Assembly: GCA_963969365.1 (NCBI GenBank)
Contig: OZ017756.1
Coordinates: 682,001 to 746,000, forward strand
DNA from: Asterochloris sp. CNOR1
Taxonomy: Eukaryota; Chlorophyta; Trebouxiophyceae; Trebouxiales; Trebouxiaceae
Length of the DNA: 64,000 nt
Direction of reading: 5' to 3'
In this document: positions 25,363-36,977 of the stretch, piece by piece
Numbering within the stretch: the stretch's first letter is position 1
How the letters are laid out: every line of letters begins with the position of its first letter
Translations under genes and position numbers: made by a program
The notes under the pieces: generated by a model
What the model saw: only the letters and a program-made list of their open reading frames with translations
What the model was told of the DNA's origin: nothing
Database searches by the model: none

Positions 25363-28300
25363 TTATGGACTGGAGTGCAGGAGCGGCTCTTGCTGCTCCA
25401 TGTCTGAAGGCTTTGAGCTTGAAAGCCAACGGCTGTGGGCCCAGTGGACTGCCTGCTGCAGGAGTGAGACTGCCACTCCTACTGTCAGGCCAAAGTCGAT
25501 GCCAACAAATAAGCTTCCTATGAAGCAGGACAGCCAAACCACTGCGCTCCAGTCAGTCCAGCTGCTGGCCTGCAGCGGATGAGAAAGCTGTGAAAAGTAG
25601 CAGATGAGGTATCAGGCCAGGGGGCTTTCAGTCATAAACGCCCTTTGTGCTGCGACTTGTCAGAGGCTTTTCATGCATGAAGGGCCACATGACCAAGGCA
25701 GGACATAGAAAGAGGCATCATGCTGGTTCTGTGCGGTGATCTCCTGAAAGCAGACAGTCAGGGCGGGCCATGGGCCAGCATAGGGATGAGCTTTGACAAA
25801 AGCTTTCTTGTTGCAAACACAGACAGGCTGCCTCACCTGCAGGCAGCGCCGGAAGCTGGGGAAGTCCAGCAGTCCAGACACACCAGCAATCACAATGGCA
25901 GCCAGTGCGTTGAGGGGCATCAGCTCGAATGCTCGGGTTAGAAAGAGGAGCGAGATGATGACCACCCCACTGGTGAACAGCGTTGCCAGTCCTGCAGTGG
26001 GCAGTGGGCAGTGAGCTATTTAGCAGCAGTCAGGGTCTATGCTGCACTGTCACAGTGACTCGTAGCTGTCACTGTGACCGTGGTCGCAGCAGTGCACATG
26101 CAATGGCACACAACATGAGTCAGTGCAGGGTGCTTGTGGTGGCACTTTCCAGAACAACCCCTACCAATGAGCAACTCTACATCCTCACATCAGCCCCATG
26201 GGTGCATGTGAAAGCAGGCACCCAAGCAAGCATTGACGAGGTTGTGCAGACGCAGCTCGGCTTGGCATCCCTCTGAAAAAGGTTGTATCTCAAATGACTG
26301 CAGCCAGACCTCTTCTGCACCTCAGAGCGCAGGCTTGGAATCAGCCTTCTGTACTGGGGCTGATGTGATCGAAGCACATCAGCAGTTCTGGGGAAGGAGG
26401 CGCATGAGCAGCAGAATGCAACTCAGAGCAGGTGAGCACGTGCTCATGTGCGTGTGCCAATCTGTCTCAGAATTACTGGTCACCCTTGCTGCTGGCCTTG
26501 CGCCATGCCTGCGCATTGGCCCTTGGCCAGGAAGCACTGCATCTGTGGCAATAAGGGCATGCCAGCCTGCAGCAGCATGTCTCTGCAACCTCACCTGAGG
26601 CTGCTCCTGCATCCTTGTTGACAGCTGAGCGTGCAAAGGACCCCGTGGCTGGGCAGCCCATGAAGGCTGCAGAGGCCAGGTTAGCCAGCCCAAGGCCCAG
26701 GATCTCGCGGCTGGGCTTGATGTCTGTCTTCTCCTCTGCCAGAGCTGTGGCAATGGCAATGGCCTCCAGCAGCCCCACCATCAGGCACAGGAAGGCAGTC
26801 TTCAGCAGCGTAAAGACGTGGCCTGCACACAGCATGGAGTTGTCCTTTCAAAAGTGCTCAGCAACATGGCAACATAGCCTGCTACACTGCTCGTACGGGT
26901 CCAGTCCTGGTGAGTCCGCACTGCATGAGATCTCCTCACCTAGCAGGTCAGACAGCAGGGCAAATGAACAGCCATCAGGGAGGTGCTGTGGCCCGGTGGC
27001 TGAGAGATTGAGGTCAATTTGATGCCATGGCAGTGCACAACACGGGTTCACCGGCCCCAGCTGTCCCGCACAAAGATGCCTTTCCCCCTCACCTAGCGGG
27101 AGGGGCCACCACCACCGCATCACAAACCCTGGCCGCCCCTGGCAGATGTGACCCGATCTGGCAGAATCACATGCGGAGCAGGGGTTGTTGGAACAGCCCA
27201 GCTGCCATGATGGGCCGCTACCAGTGCATGCTGAGGCCAGGAGCCCATGCCTGCTGTGGCCCTCGTGGCCGGCAGACATGCAGAGCGCGGTGTTGGTGGA
27301 GACCCCTGACAACACCCACCTGCTGGGATGGGCCACCACCACTGAAGAGTGAAACCCGGCAGCCCGTGCCTGATGTGGCCCACTGTGTCGATCTGGGGCA
27401 GGCCCAGCAGCCAGACGGCTGCCATGCTGAACCCCGCTGTGAGGATGGGACCCAGGGCAGCCACCCAGCCGCGCTTGCTGTGTTTGCTGACGGCTCTCAC
27501 TGAGAACAGCAGGGCCAGCCAGGAGGCTCCCATGACGCACTCCTGCCACCTGACCTGCTTGATGTGCTGCCCCATGCTCAGGAGCATGTCCTGGAGGCGG
27601 CTGCTCTTGGTGGCACGGATGCCGAGGATGTACTTCACCTGCACCAGCGTGTGGAGGAGGACGTGGCAGCACAGATTGGCCGTGTGTCTCCTGCAGCAGT
27701 GTGTGGGAGCGCTCCAGCCGCCAGCACTGCTTGATGCTGGCGTGAGCAGGCAATTTGAATTTGGGCAGCTTCAGCTGTCCCTCCTGTGCAGACCAGGAAG
27801 GGATGCAGACGGCAGCTCGCCAATGCAGCTCCGGGCACAGCTGGCACTGCTCCCGGCGAAGCAACTGCTCCAGACCATAGGCAGGGCAAGTTGGGCTGAT
27901 CAAAGTGTGTCCATGCTTGACGCGCACCTGACTTGTGGCAATAACGATGGAGCCTGCTGTCAGAAAGCTGCAGGCAAGCAGAGGTGCGCTTCACATGTTC
28001 TGTTGCACTGGGACTGCCTGGCACTGATCATTGACATAAAGCAGAAAGCTCATGGGGGAGTTGACAGTGAAAGCTGCAGCAGTGCCTGGCCGAAGCCCAC
28101 ACCTTGCAGAGGCGCCAATTGCCGCCTGAGCTGCAGCAACTGCCTGACCGTAGAGTCCACTCCTTGTGCAGCTGACAAGCAAGTGCCCACCTGCTGATGA
28201 TGGGAGGGGTCAGCAGCTTTGTCACGCTCCCCAAGCGGCAGACTGCGCCAAGCATGAACAGTATCCCAGTCAGCAGCGACACCTGCATTGAAGGGGTGGC

Positions 28301-29992
28301 AATTAGCCCCAGTGATAAGCACAGTCTCAGTGCCCCCCTCTGCTGGGTCGATATTGGACAGGGCTCTGCTGGGTAACAGCTTTGAGATGGGGCAACAGTC
28401 TCATGCATGGGCAACAGCCTCATGCAAGGAGCACGTTGTACACAAGTCTGCCTCTTTGCATGCAGCATCGGCTGCTGGGCTGGGGTCTTGCGCCAGCGTG
28501 TAGACAGATGAGCTTGGTCAGGTACACGGCTGCACAGGCAGTGCCAGGCAGCTGGACAGCGGCAGGACCAGCCTCAACCCGGCACTCCTGCGTGCAGTAA
28601 TGCTGTGCTGGGCCACAGTCTCATGCAGTCCTGTGTGCGCCGAGCAGCTTGAGACGACAGCGCTGTTATGCACATGGATTTGCTTTGAGTCAGCTTGAGG
28701 GTGCCCATGCTCCAGTGCCAGCTGCCTGAGCGACGGCCCTGTTCAGAGCCTTATTAGGCATCGAGAGGCACACAAAGACATTCAGACAAGGCGATTCCAC
28801 ACGCCCAAGCGCCAATCACCTGGATGGCAGCCCTGTTATAGGCCTGTTGTGCTCCTGGATTTGCTGGACGGTTCGGGTTGAAGTTCTCCTCTGACCCAGG
28901 AATCAGAGGCACCAGCCCATCGCTCAGCAGTAGACAGAGGAGTGCAACTGGGCCCACTTGCTGCAGGCAGTGGGCAGTCAGCCAGCTGTTCAAAGCAGCA
29001 GTGGCGGTTGGCAGGCCCACTTGCTGGATGGGGCACACAGGGGCAGGCAGCAGAACAAAATGTCATCTGCCGCAGCAGGCCAGCTTGCTGGGGTACTGTT
29101 CAATCACAATCAGCAAGCTAGTTGCTGGCGGAGCGGTGCTGGGACATAGTAGCCCCCCCGTCTGCTGCAGGTGGGGCACAGCTGCAGCACGCAAGTGGCA
29201 GCTGCCTGGGGCCCTCTCTGCACTGCAAGCTTGCTCAATACTTGCATGTTGGCAATGCGCGGCAGGCAGAAGGTGTGCATGAGCTGCTGGACCTCCTGCA
29301 GATCCTGCCCTGCGGCAACAGGTTTTGTCTGTTGCCATGCACAGACCAACTGCAAAAGCTGCTCGGGACCTGCCGTGCTTGCCAAGGATGCGGATCTGCA
29401 ACCCACCAGGTACTTTGAGCTTCCCACCAGCGTGTATCCGCAGATGGCTGCAGCACAGGAGTATAGACCAAATGCTGCAGGTAGGCCAGCCATGGCAGCA
29501 AAGCCTGCAGGGAATGATGGCATTAACAGCTGATTGTGTCTGCAAACCTCAAGGAGATTGTAGACAAAAGCTATAAACATTGGACTTACACACGGTCTGC
29601 GGGATGGCCATGCAGCCTGTGCAGACGCCTGCCAAAGCGTCGCGCTGCAGTCAGGCCACTAAGTGACACCATGCCATGCGAGGATAGCACCTGGGCATAA
29701 TCTGGTGCATAGCAATCATCTGCTCACCCAGAGCATTTGCCTGACGTCATACCGCTTTGGCCAGTGCCCTGGCCGCACAAGTTCCTGGAGATGCCTGCAG
29801 AAATGGCAGATAAGATGAGCTTCCCTGCAGGCACACGCCGGCACCTGCCAAATGTGCAGAGTGCTTCCTTGGAAAAGCTCACCACTTTTGCTTGGTCTCA
29901 ACAATTCGAGTCTGAGGGAGAGGGGCTTCTGCCTCAGTGGCAGGTGCGACTCCTTGCAGCTGCTGACAAGGGTCTATCTCTTGGCTGACCAT
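25363..29992 (-). CDS. SulP/SLC26-family anion (sulfate) transporter lacking STAS domain
   Basis: Exon 1 (29992-29883) starts MVSQEIDPCQQLQG. Exon 2 (29794-29728) gives HWPKRYDVRQMLW. Exon 3 (29644-29590) gives RDALAGVCTGCMAIPQTV, joined in phase to FAAMAGLPAAFGLYS, the SulP N-terminal signature. It continues with SSKYLQVGPVALLCLLLSD, RAAIQVSLLTGILFMLG, FLTAGSIVIATSQ, VKYILGIRATKSSRLQ (27640-27320), LKTAFLCLMVGLLEAIAIAT with GLGLANLASAAFMGCPATGS and FARSAVNKDAGA (26830-26595), LATLFTSGVV and ELMPLNALAAIVIAGVSG (25995-25845). The last exon gives DWSAVVWLSCFIGSLFVGI and ends LLHSSP-TAA at 25363. About ten or more membrane helices are expected. Family members move sulfate or other anions across membranes. 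The cytosolic STAS domain usual after the last helix is absent, and only 277 bp separate the stop from the convergent neighbour. Confidence 0.88.
27093..27393 (-). repeat. Partial exon duplication in the SulP gene
   Basis: The exon ending at 27320 finishes GLPGFTLQWWWPIPA with one G before its donor. About 230 bp downstream, a copy (27160-27093) encodes GRPGFVMRWWWPLPL, also ending in G before GTGAGG. Both therefore splice in the same phase to the next exon (HVFTLLKTAFL). The copy lacks a matching phase at its acceptor, so it may be a relic or need an unseen splice choice. Confidence 0.7.
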
Positions 29993-30342
29993 ACTGACCG
30001 CTGCTGCCTAGTGTAGCTGCAGCCAGGCTGCACTGCAGTCAAAGGCAGCACAAACTCAACTGCCATCGTCCCGCCAAATGCATCATTTCCAGAACCCATC
30101 ATCGTCAATCCCAGCTTTGGAAGCAGCTTCTCACTGCTGCTCCTGAGACAAACATATGAAAGTGTCACCCCGGGGAGTCCCTGAGAAAAAATCACCTCCA
30201 TTTTCAAAGATCTGCTTTGATAGATAGTCTATGAGGTCCTTTGCTCTGCATTGAGCAGCAAGAGGAAATCTATGGAAGTTCCAGACCACTGTCACTGGGG
30301 GACAGGAGAGGTGGGGGGGGGGGGGGGGGGGGGGGGGTGCTG
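29993..30342. other. Short intergenic: SulP promoter side and ankyrin 3' UTR
   Basis: This lies between the SulP start and the ankyrin-gene stop, both on the minus strand. It contains the poly-G tract at 30313. No other gene is seen. Confidence 0.5.
30313..30337. repeat. Poly-G homopolymer, 25 bases
   Basis: An uninterrupted run of 25 G on the plus strand lies 5 bp past the ankyrin-gene stop. In that transcript it would be a C25 tract at the start of the 3' UTR. Length in the assembly may be inexact. Confidence 0.95.
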
Positions 30343-31605
30343 TCAATGGAATGGGTGATCAATCCCACCCAGAACTGCAATTTTGCACAGCAGTGGCCTG
30401 TCCAATCTGTTCAAGGCCCACCACAGTGGAGCATGGGCATGGTCTGGGTGCTTTTGGGCGGCTGCGCCAGCGTACACAGATACTTGGTACCACGCTCGTC
30501 TGGTCTCTAAAGCATATTGCAGCTCTGGAAGAGGACAGCCAGTGTCAGCAGCATAGATCTGGCAGGCGACAGGAGGCCAGCGAGATTGTGCTTGGCGGGA
30601 CACACGGAGGCGGCGCCTGTCATCAGCGCTGATGCAGCCTGGCCATGATGCTCCATGTTTAATGGCGCAGTGCATGACATCAAGATGACCGCTCACAAAC
30701 GCTGCAACCAGAGCCTGTGGGGGAATAGGACCTCTTGCTCCACACAGAATCTGGAAGAAGTCCAGATGCTTGGTGGCAATGCAGTATGTTTTGTCTGAGA
30801 TTTGCATGCCGCTGGCCACCAGCCATCTGACCGTCTCAGTCTGTCCTGCCAGCATGGCTTCCTCCAGGACATGACGCTGCTTGACGATGACATTTTGGGC
30901 CTCTAAGTAATGCAGCACATTCAAGTTGCCTTGCCCCGCTGCATGAGTAGCAGCATGCCCAAAGCTCCAGCCGCGCTCACCAGTCTCTGCCAAGCAGAGG
31001 ATGTGGCCTGCAGCACATGCTCAGCCACTGAATCATCAGGTGTGCTGTTTCGGGCATGGACAATCGTGGCGGGGGATTTGCAGGCAGAGAGCTCGCACCG
31101 ATAAAGGCTGCTTCTTTGGGGTTAGCACAGCACCTTTGCCCCTCATGGTGAACCAGCCCTGCATGAGCAGTACCAGTGCTGAAGGCGGCCTACTTGTATT
31201 TCAACTGTCACAGGCATGCCAGCTCAATCCTCTTGCATCTCACCAGGCGGGAGCCACCAGTAATTCCCCTCAGCTGTCCTGTTGCTGTCAGGCCTCACAG
31301 CCCTGCCCCCATCACCAAGCAACTGACAGAAGCTATCATCAGCTTTGGCCAGCTGCAGGTAGAGGTCTGTCTCGGATGTGTCAGGACCATAACGTGCCAC
31401 TAAACGCCAGGTGCAGAGCTGGAACACCTTGATCTCCATCATGTGAATGCACACCCTGAACATGGCAGGTGAAGCTGTAAGGTACGCAGACAAGATGTTG
31501 CATCAGCAGAGAAAAGACTCATCTTTCTCACCTGGTGATTTGGCTATCCGCAGTATCCAGGGGCCATACCAGAACGGAAGTGGTACCCGCAACCGGCAGC
31601 ATCAT
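30343..31605 (-). CDS. Small ankyrin-repeat-like protein
   Basis: The three exons are 31605-31532, 31455-31244 and 31007-30343, totalling 951 nt, exactly 317 codons with TGA. The ATG at 31605 has an in-frame stop upstream. Exon 1 encodes MMLPVAGTTSVLVWPLD and exon 2 FQLCTWRLVARYGPDTSET. Exon 3 holds ankyrin-like helices: GHAATHAAGQGNLNVLHYLE, AMLAGQTETVRWLVASGMQI and AAFVSGHLDVMHCAIKHGAS. These are the diverged, L-x-W/H-L type repeats seen in algal and amoebal ankyrin proteins. The role is presumably protein binding; no partner is suggested. It is divergently paired with the gene at 31754. Confidence 0.75.
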
Positions 31606-31753
31606 GAGGCCAGCTGCTGAAGCTGCTCAAAGTCATCTGAGACAGGCAAAGGCGGGCAGTAGGTGACACCCAGCAGAACACTTCTACACGGACATCTGAA
31701 GTTGGCTCATTCAGACGGCCAGAGCATCTGGTGCTGCAGCCAACATCAGCAGG
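31606..31753. promoter_or_regulatory. Very short divergent promoter (148 bp)
   Basis: Only 148 bp separate the start codons of the ankyrin-like gene (-) and the Gln-rich gene (+), so both transcripts must start within or overlapping this interval. Confidence 0.55.
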
Positions 31754-34700
31754 ATGCAGGGCAGCTTTAGTACCCCCTACCCCATAGTCTTCAATGACGG
31801 CAAGCAGGTAGGCCCACAGACAGCTGAATAAGCACCAACTGCTGCACCTTGAAAAAGGGGAGTGTACCAGGCTGGACCCGCATCACTTCCCAATCCTCAA
31901 CATGCAACTTTCTGGCATGTGCAAACATAGTGATTGCTTTTGCATGCTTGCCTGCCTTCCCATCCTAGGTGCTGCAAGGCAACAGCAAAGCACCTGCTCG
32001 CTTCTGCCGGAGCACCACAAGGGCCGCTGGGCGTCAACGGCACCAAACAAGCGTACACTGCAAGAACTAAACCATTGTTGATGTCCTGGCTGCCGGCAGT
32101 TGTACCACGGGGGGATGCTGGGCATGGGGAGAGCCACCGACAACATGTCCTCGATGTCTGCTCTGCCTGCAGAACGGCCACCACCGCAGAATCCTACTGG
32201 TGCCCGCCATGCATCCACTGCCTACTGGGCCTCAGACCCTGCTTCAACTGCCTCCAGGGATACCACAAGGGCATGCTGGGCGTGAACAGTGCCACCAATT
32301 TCCAGCAGTTCCAGCAGCTTGTGTCGGGCAAGATCCCTGGGCTGGACCCGCAGCAGTTCAACATTGTGATCGTTTGTAGCCGGGCAGGGGCTCCAGAGGC
32401 GCGCCAGCACATCCCCATCCATGAGAACACGGTGAGCCCAAGCTTGCCCTGCTTGTTTCATGCTGAAGGGGCTCACCATGCTGGCAGCCAAGAGCAGGGT
32501 GCCATAAGAGCAAGGTGGGCTCTCTTGCTGGTTTGGAATGCCACCTTCTGCAGATGGACAGGGACCCCCGGGCAGAACAGCACATCTCTTGTGCATCAAA
32601 AAATGAGGGGTGCTGCCTAGTGTCTCTCCTCTGGTGCACTTGAGAAGGCCGCTGTTGCTGTGCATGACCGGCATGTGGAGCTGCATCACCTGGGGCTGGA
32701 GACTGTGTCATGTGAAGCGCTTGGGGAGCCAACACTAACAGAGCAGCACCTGTTCCAGCCCAGCTCCAGAATATTGCTCAGCAGGAGGCATCTGCCCTGA
32801 CCACCTGTCAGCCCAACTCCAGTACAAAAGTTGGACTCACTTGCGGCTCCTGTTCTCACTTGCCCTGCAGAACTTCTGCGTCATCCTGAATCAGCACAAC
32901 CCCAGCCGGGACAAGGCGGTGCACTTCCTGGTCACCCTCAAGCGCCCCGACCAGAGGAATCTGGAGCTGCAGCGCAGGGTGAGAATCATCAAAGCCGAAG
33001 CCCTGCAGGATGACAAGCTGGCATGCAGTAATCGCAGGAGGCCTCATCTGCTTGGGGGCCTTCAGTGCTTCACTGTTAGAGGGGTCGGAGAGCTACCCGT
33101 CAGCTTTGCACCAAAGCTGAACCAGCCCATCCAGAGGCCCCTGTGGGTTGCTGCCGTCAGCTCTTGCTTTGCTGTTCTGAGAGTAGAGGCACCTGCCTTC
33201 AGTGTCCACCACAGCGACACGCACCCACATAGGCCAGGCCCTGCTGTTCTAGCCTCCACTGTCAGCCTCTCTACTGGGGTGCGGGCCTGCAAGGAGACAG
33301 AAAGTGCAGCGCTGAGCAGGGGCAGTGACAAGTAAGACAGTGGCAATGCTGAGCAGGGCACAGTGCTGACGAGCCTCACCTCCTGCCTGCAGGTTCAGGA
33401 GCTGCAGGGTGTGTTGCAGGCACAGACGCTGCTGCGGGGGAGCATCGAGGGGCAGGGTTCACATCAGGTGAGCCTGGCTGCTGCTGAAGTTATAGCTGCT
33501 GCCTGTGACACCCCTTGGCAAGCTTTCAGCTCCATCTGCTGTGAGGGTCTGTCCCCTGGGCCGGGTAGGCACTGGTTCCAAAGCATCAATTGTTGCCTGA
33601 CCCAGTCTGGTGCCATCAGCTGAGCATGCACCTCCTACAGTGCCTTGGTGCCTCTTTCATGCACCGTTGCTGCGCAACCATTCGTGCACCCAACTCTTGA
33701 CTGCCCCCTGCAGCAATACCTGCAGCAGCCGCAGACGCTGGGGTCCGCCTACCCTCAAGCATCAGCTGGGCTGGGGCCGACGCAACCGCCGCAGCAGCCT
33801 ATGATACCCCCAGGTTAGGGACAGTGCCTGCTGCGGTCTGCTGTGTGTGGCGTCCCAATGCTGGCCGCTGGTGCCATACAAGTGCTGGGTGCTGATGAGG
33901 TGAATGGCCCCCATGGCAGACAGCAAGGGTCATGCTGCCTGTTGTGCTTGGCAGCACCCTCAGCACTGTGTTGCTGCTGGTGCCTGGATATGAGCTTGCC
34001 ATCTGCATCTTCTGCATGAAGACGGGCTCTTGCCTGCAGGTCAGCAGGCTGCAAATGAGATGGCGGCCGTGAGTCTGCTGCAGGCGCAGGCGCTGCACCA
34101 GCTGCAGCAGCAGCAGCAGTGCAACAGCCCCCCTCCTCTGCACGGTGCCGCTTCCAGACGGGTGCGGCCTGTCGCAAAGTGGCACACCACCTCACACTGT
34201 GGTTGGGCCCCACTGACGGCAGCCATGACATAGTGCTGACATGGGCAAGCACACGCTGCCTCGGCCAGCAGCATCCTGCATGCAGAGGTTCACACTGGTC
34301 TTCTGGGCAGTCGTGCTGCCTCCACCCCATCAGGTGCTACTTCGTCAGCTCAGGTGCAGTGCACTGTCACTGGCTTGCATGTATCAATCCTCTCTTGCCG
34401 GGTGCAGACAAACGGCATGCGGCACAGCTGGAACACCCTGCCGGTCCCGGCCAGCCTCTATGGCAACCTTGCGGGCAGCCCACGCATGCCCTCCCACGCC
34501 CAGACAGGCTCCGGATATGCAGCCATGGTGGCCGCAGGGTTGGGGCACGGCTATGCCAGCCCTGTGTCAGCTGTGGGCAGCCCTGCTGGCCCTGGCAGCC
34601 CCCTGGCAGCCCGGCTTGGACACAGCACGGCAGAGGGATATCCCCTAGATTTCAGCCCGCGCCGTGACAGCCCAGGCAGCAGCCAGATGGACCCTGGGCT

Positions 34701-36521
34701 GGAGGGATGGCCAGCAGCTCCCTGGGGTGCAGGGTTTGCGCACAACTCTGGCCTGCAGCAGGCAGCGGCAGGGCAGGAGGGGTTGCCAGCGGCTCTCTGG
34801 ACTGCGGGGTTTGGCCTCAACCCTCTGGCACCCAGCCAGCAGCAGCCGGCGCGACCGCCCTTCCCTGGCACACCACAGGAGGCATACGTGGCGCCACACT
34901 TTGGGCCGTCAGGGCTGGGGCCCTTTGACACAGGCCGCCCTGCCGGTGCCTGGAGCCCAGCCTCCCCCCACCGACCTGGCCTGCAGCAGCAGCAGCGGCA
35001 GCAGCAGGTGTTCACCGAGGGGCTGTGCACGCCCCACGGCAGCAGTGGGGTGGCGCCTCACAGGAGCTTCACTTTTGCGGACAGGGATGCCAGTGGCGGG
35101 GTGGTGCTCCAGGGCAGCCATAGTATTGCAGGAGATGGTGGCAGTCCAACAGCAGCAACAGCACAGGTGGCAGGGACTCAGGCGGCATCGCCCACTCATG
35201 TGGCTGCGCAGTGGGCACAGGGTGAGTGCAGGCGCCTGTCTGCTGGGCAAACTGAAGGCATTCGTGCTTAAAGGCCATACATTACTGCTGTACAGTACAA
35301 TCACTGCTGCACAGCCAGCCTGCTGCATCCTGTGCACACAGACCGTGTCTGTCACCAGTCATGTGCTGCACGGCGCTGCAGGGGGCATTGCAGCCATTCA
35401 CCCCAAGCTGGAACAGAAGGCAACCATGGTGTGGCCTCCAAGCTCCAGCGATACGTTTGTTGATGCTGGTGAGAGCCCACTGCTGAGTGCTGCACCAGCA
35501 GTGGCGTCCTTGTGCATGCCACACAGCCTGTCTCCAGCCTGATAAAAGCCAGACTGTACCAGCCACTCCACTGCCTGCAGGCAAGCATGCCGCCGCTGCC
35601 TTCATGCATACTAGCTGCTCTGCCTTCAGCCTGGCACCCACTTCAGTTCCTGCCCCACAGGCCTGCAGGATGGCAGCCACCAAGCAGTGGGGTGCAAGCA
35701 GGAAGCAGACTCAGGCGCACTGCGCCGCCTGAAACGGCTGAACATTTTAGGTGTGGCAGCACCACACACAGGTTTCCTAGAACTCAGTCCTCCTTGCCTG
35801 ACATGTGTCAGCAACTGAGTCCTTCGAGCCTTGCCAGCGATGCGTTCCTGCATTTTTACTAGCGCTGCAAAGGGGTGGTCTCACGCAGGGTCTCAGTGCC
35901 AAGAACCCCGAGGTGCATCCTACCAATGAAGAGGCTGTTCATCATGGCCAGCAGTGCACAGATCATGATCCAGTGTCAGCTGCTGCAGCCTTGTTGACCC
36001 TGCCTGTGCAGGGGACTGTTCAGGAGACCCTGGGTTCTGCAGCCCCCAAGACAGTGTGGTGCACAAGGCGTTTGTCCACAAAGCCTGCCCCTTTGGCCCC
36101 ATTCTGCGCAGCCCAACAGGTGTGACACAGTGGCAAAGGTGCCATTTGCTCTGCACGGCATGGGTGTGCTTCACACAGACCGCCGTCGGGCCCCATCCTT
36201 CAATCAGATTCCTCACCAAAAAACCTGCCTGGGTGCCGTGCATCTTTTCTGCCATGTGTGCTTTGATCAGGACTTGCCCTCATGCTCCCTGCATTGTGTA
36301 ACTGTGGTATTCGCCAAGTCTGCACCTCATGTCGGCTGGCTGCAGGCTTGGAAGCGGTCCAAGCACAGGCCGACAGCATCTTTGCCTCGGAGGCTGGCTC
36401 TGGAGCAGCAAGCCAGGCCCTCTCCTACCAGCAGCAGATGCCCATTGCATCAGCAGCACCAGGCAGGCACCCAGTCCCGCCAGGCTTCCCCCTGCCGCAA
36501 CACAGCCACGACCACATTTGA
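31754..36521 (+). CDS. Gln-rich protein with DUF7138-like N-terminal domain
   Basis: The start is ATG 31754 (MQGSFSTPYPIVFNDGKQ, exon to 31807). Exon 32258-32431 gives GMLGVNSATNFQQFQQLVSG, GLDPQQFNIVIV and RQHIPIHENT. Exon 32871-32978 gives NFCVILNQHNPSRDKAVHFL and VTLKRPDQRNLELQRR. The order F-P-V-V-F-D-G, T-F-x-x-F-Q-x-x-L-S, I-P-I-x-x-x-x-N-F and F-L-V-x-L-K-R recalls the plant-specific DUF7138 domain (from memory, inference). Later exons (33393-33468, 33714-33813, from 34040, 34407-35221, from 35344) are rich in Gln, Ala, Gly and Pro, including poly-Gln near 34990. The last exon, from about 36346, ends HSHDHI-TGA. Exons between 35.5 and 36.3 kb are unsure. The tail looks disordered, as in transcriptional regulators, but no DNA-binding motif is seen. 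Confidence 0.65.
31995..32310 (+). repeat. Three tandem copies of an exon head
   Basis: The true exon start at 32258 reads TACCACAAGGGCATGCTGGG (YHKGMLG). Two earlier blocks, near 32007 (CACCACAAGGGCCGCTGGG) and 32101 (TACCACGGGGGGATGCTGGG), repeat it, each preceded by an AG acceptor-like site. The copies are diverged and contain no matching exon end. Confidence 0.65.
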
Positions 36522-36977
36522 AGACTGTCAGGGCTTCCCCCAGCCCTAGGAGGGCCCATTTTGCTATGGCTCCCCTGCTCCCGTCATAAGTACAGCTTCC
36601 CATCACCCCAGCATTGACACTGCGCAAGTGTCATCTATTGCCTCTTGCAAGTCTGGAGCGGCAGCTGCAAATCCTGCGGCCCAGTCTGAACCCCGCAAGG
36701 GGAAGCAGCACAACCCCGGACCCAGCCTGAACCCCTCTCCAGTACCCACCCCAATTGCAGGCATGTCCTGAGTCTGGCACTGATTCCCAAAGCATAGCTG
36801 CTGTTGCTTTCCTTGATTTGCGCCTTTGTGTTGCAATTGCTGCTGACAAAATCATGCAGTGTGAGTGTTTTTCCCCCTGTCAGCTTGAAAACGCCTGTTT
36901 GGAAGATTCATCCAGCAGTACCAAATTAACTGAAATGGGGAAGCGAAGGGGGGTCACACCATGGCGGCAACAAAAAG
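36522..36977. other. Intergenic between convergent genes
   Basis: This 456-bp stretch holds the 3' ends of the Gln-rich gene (+) and the SET gene (-). Nothing further is recognisable. Confidence 0.5.

Noticed and set aside
26848-27927. Long open frame (about 359 codons) on the minus strand
   Set aside because: It runs across SulP exons and introns in a different frame from the conserved transporter sequence and has no recognisable domain. GC-rich sequence favours such shadow frames.
30313-30337. Poly-G tract as a telomere or insertion-element tail
   Set aside because: It is a pure homopolymer inside a normal gene cluster, with no telomere repeat, target-site duplication or element next to it.
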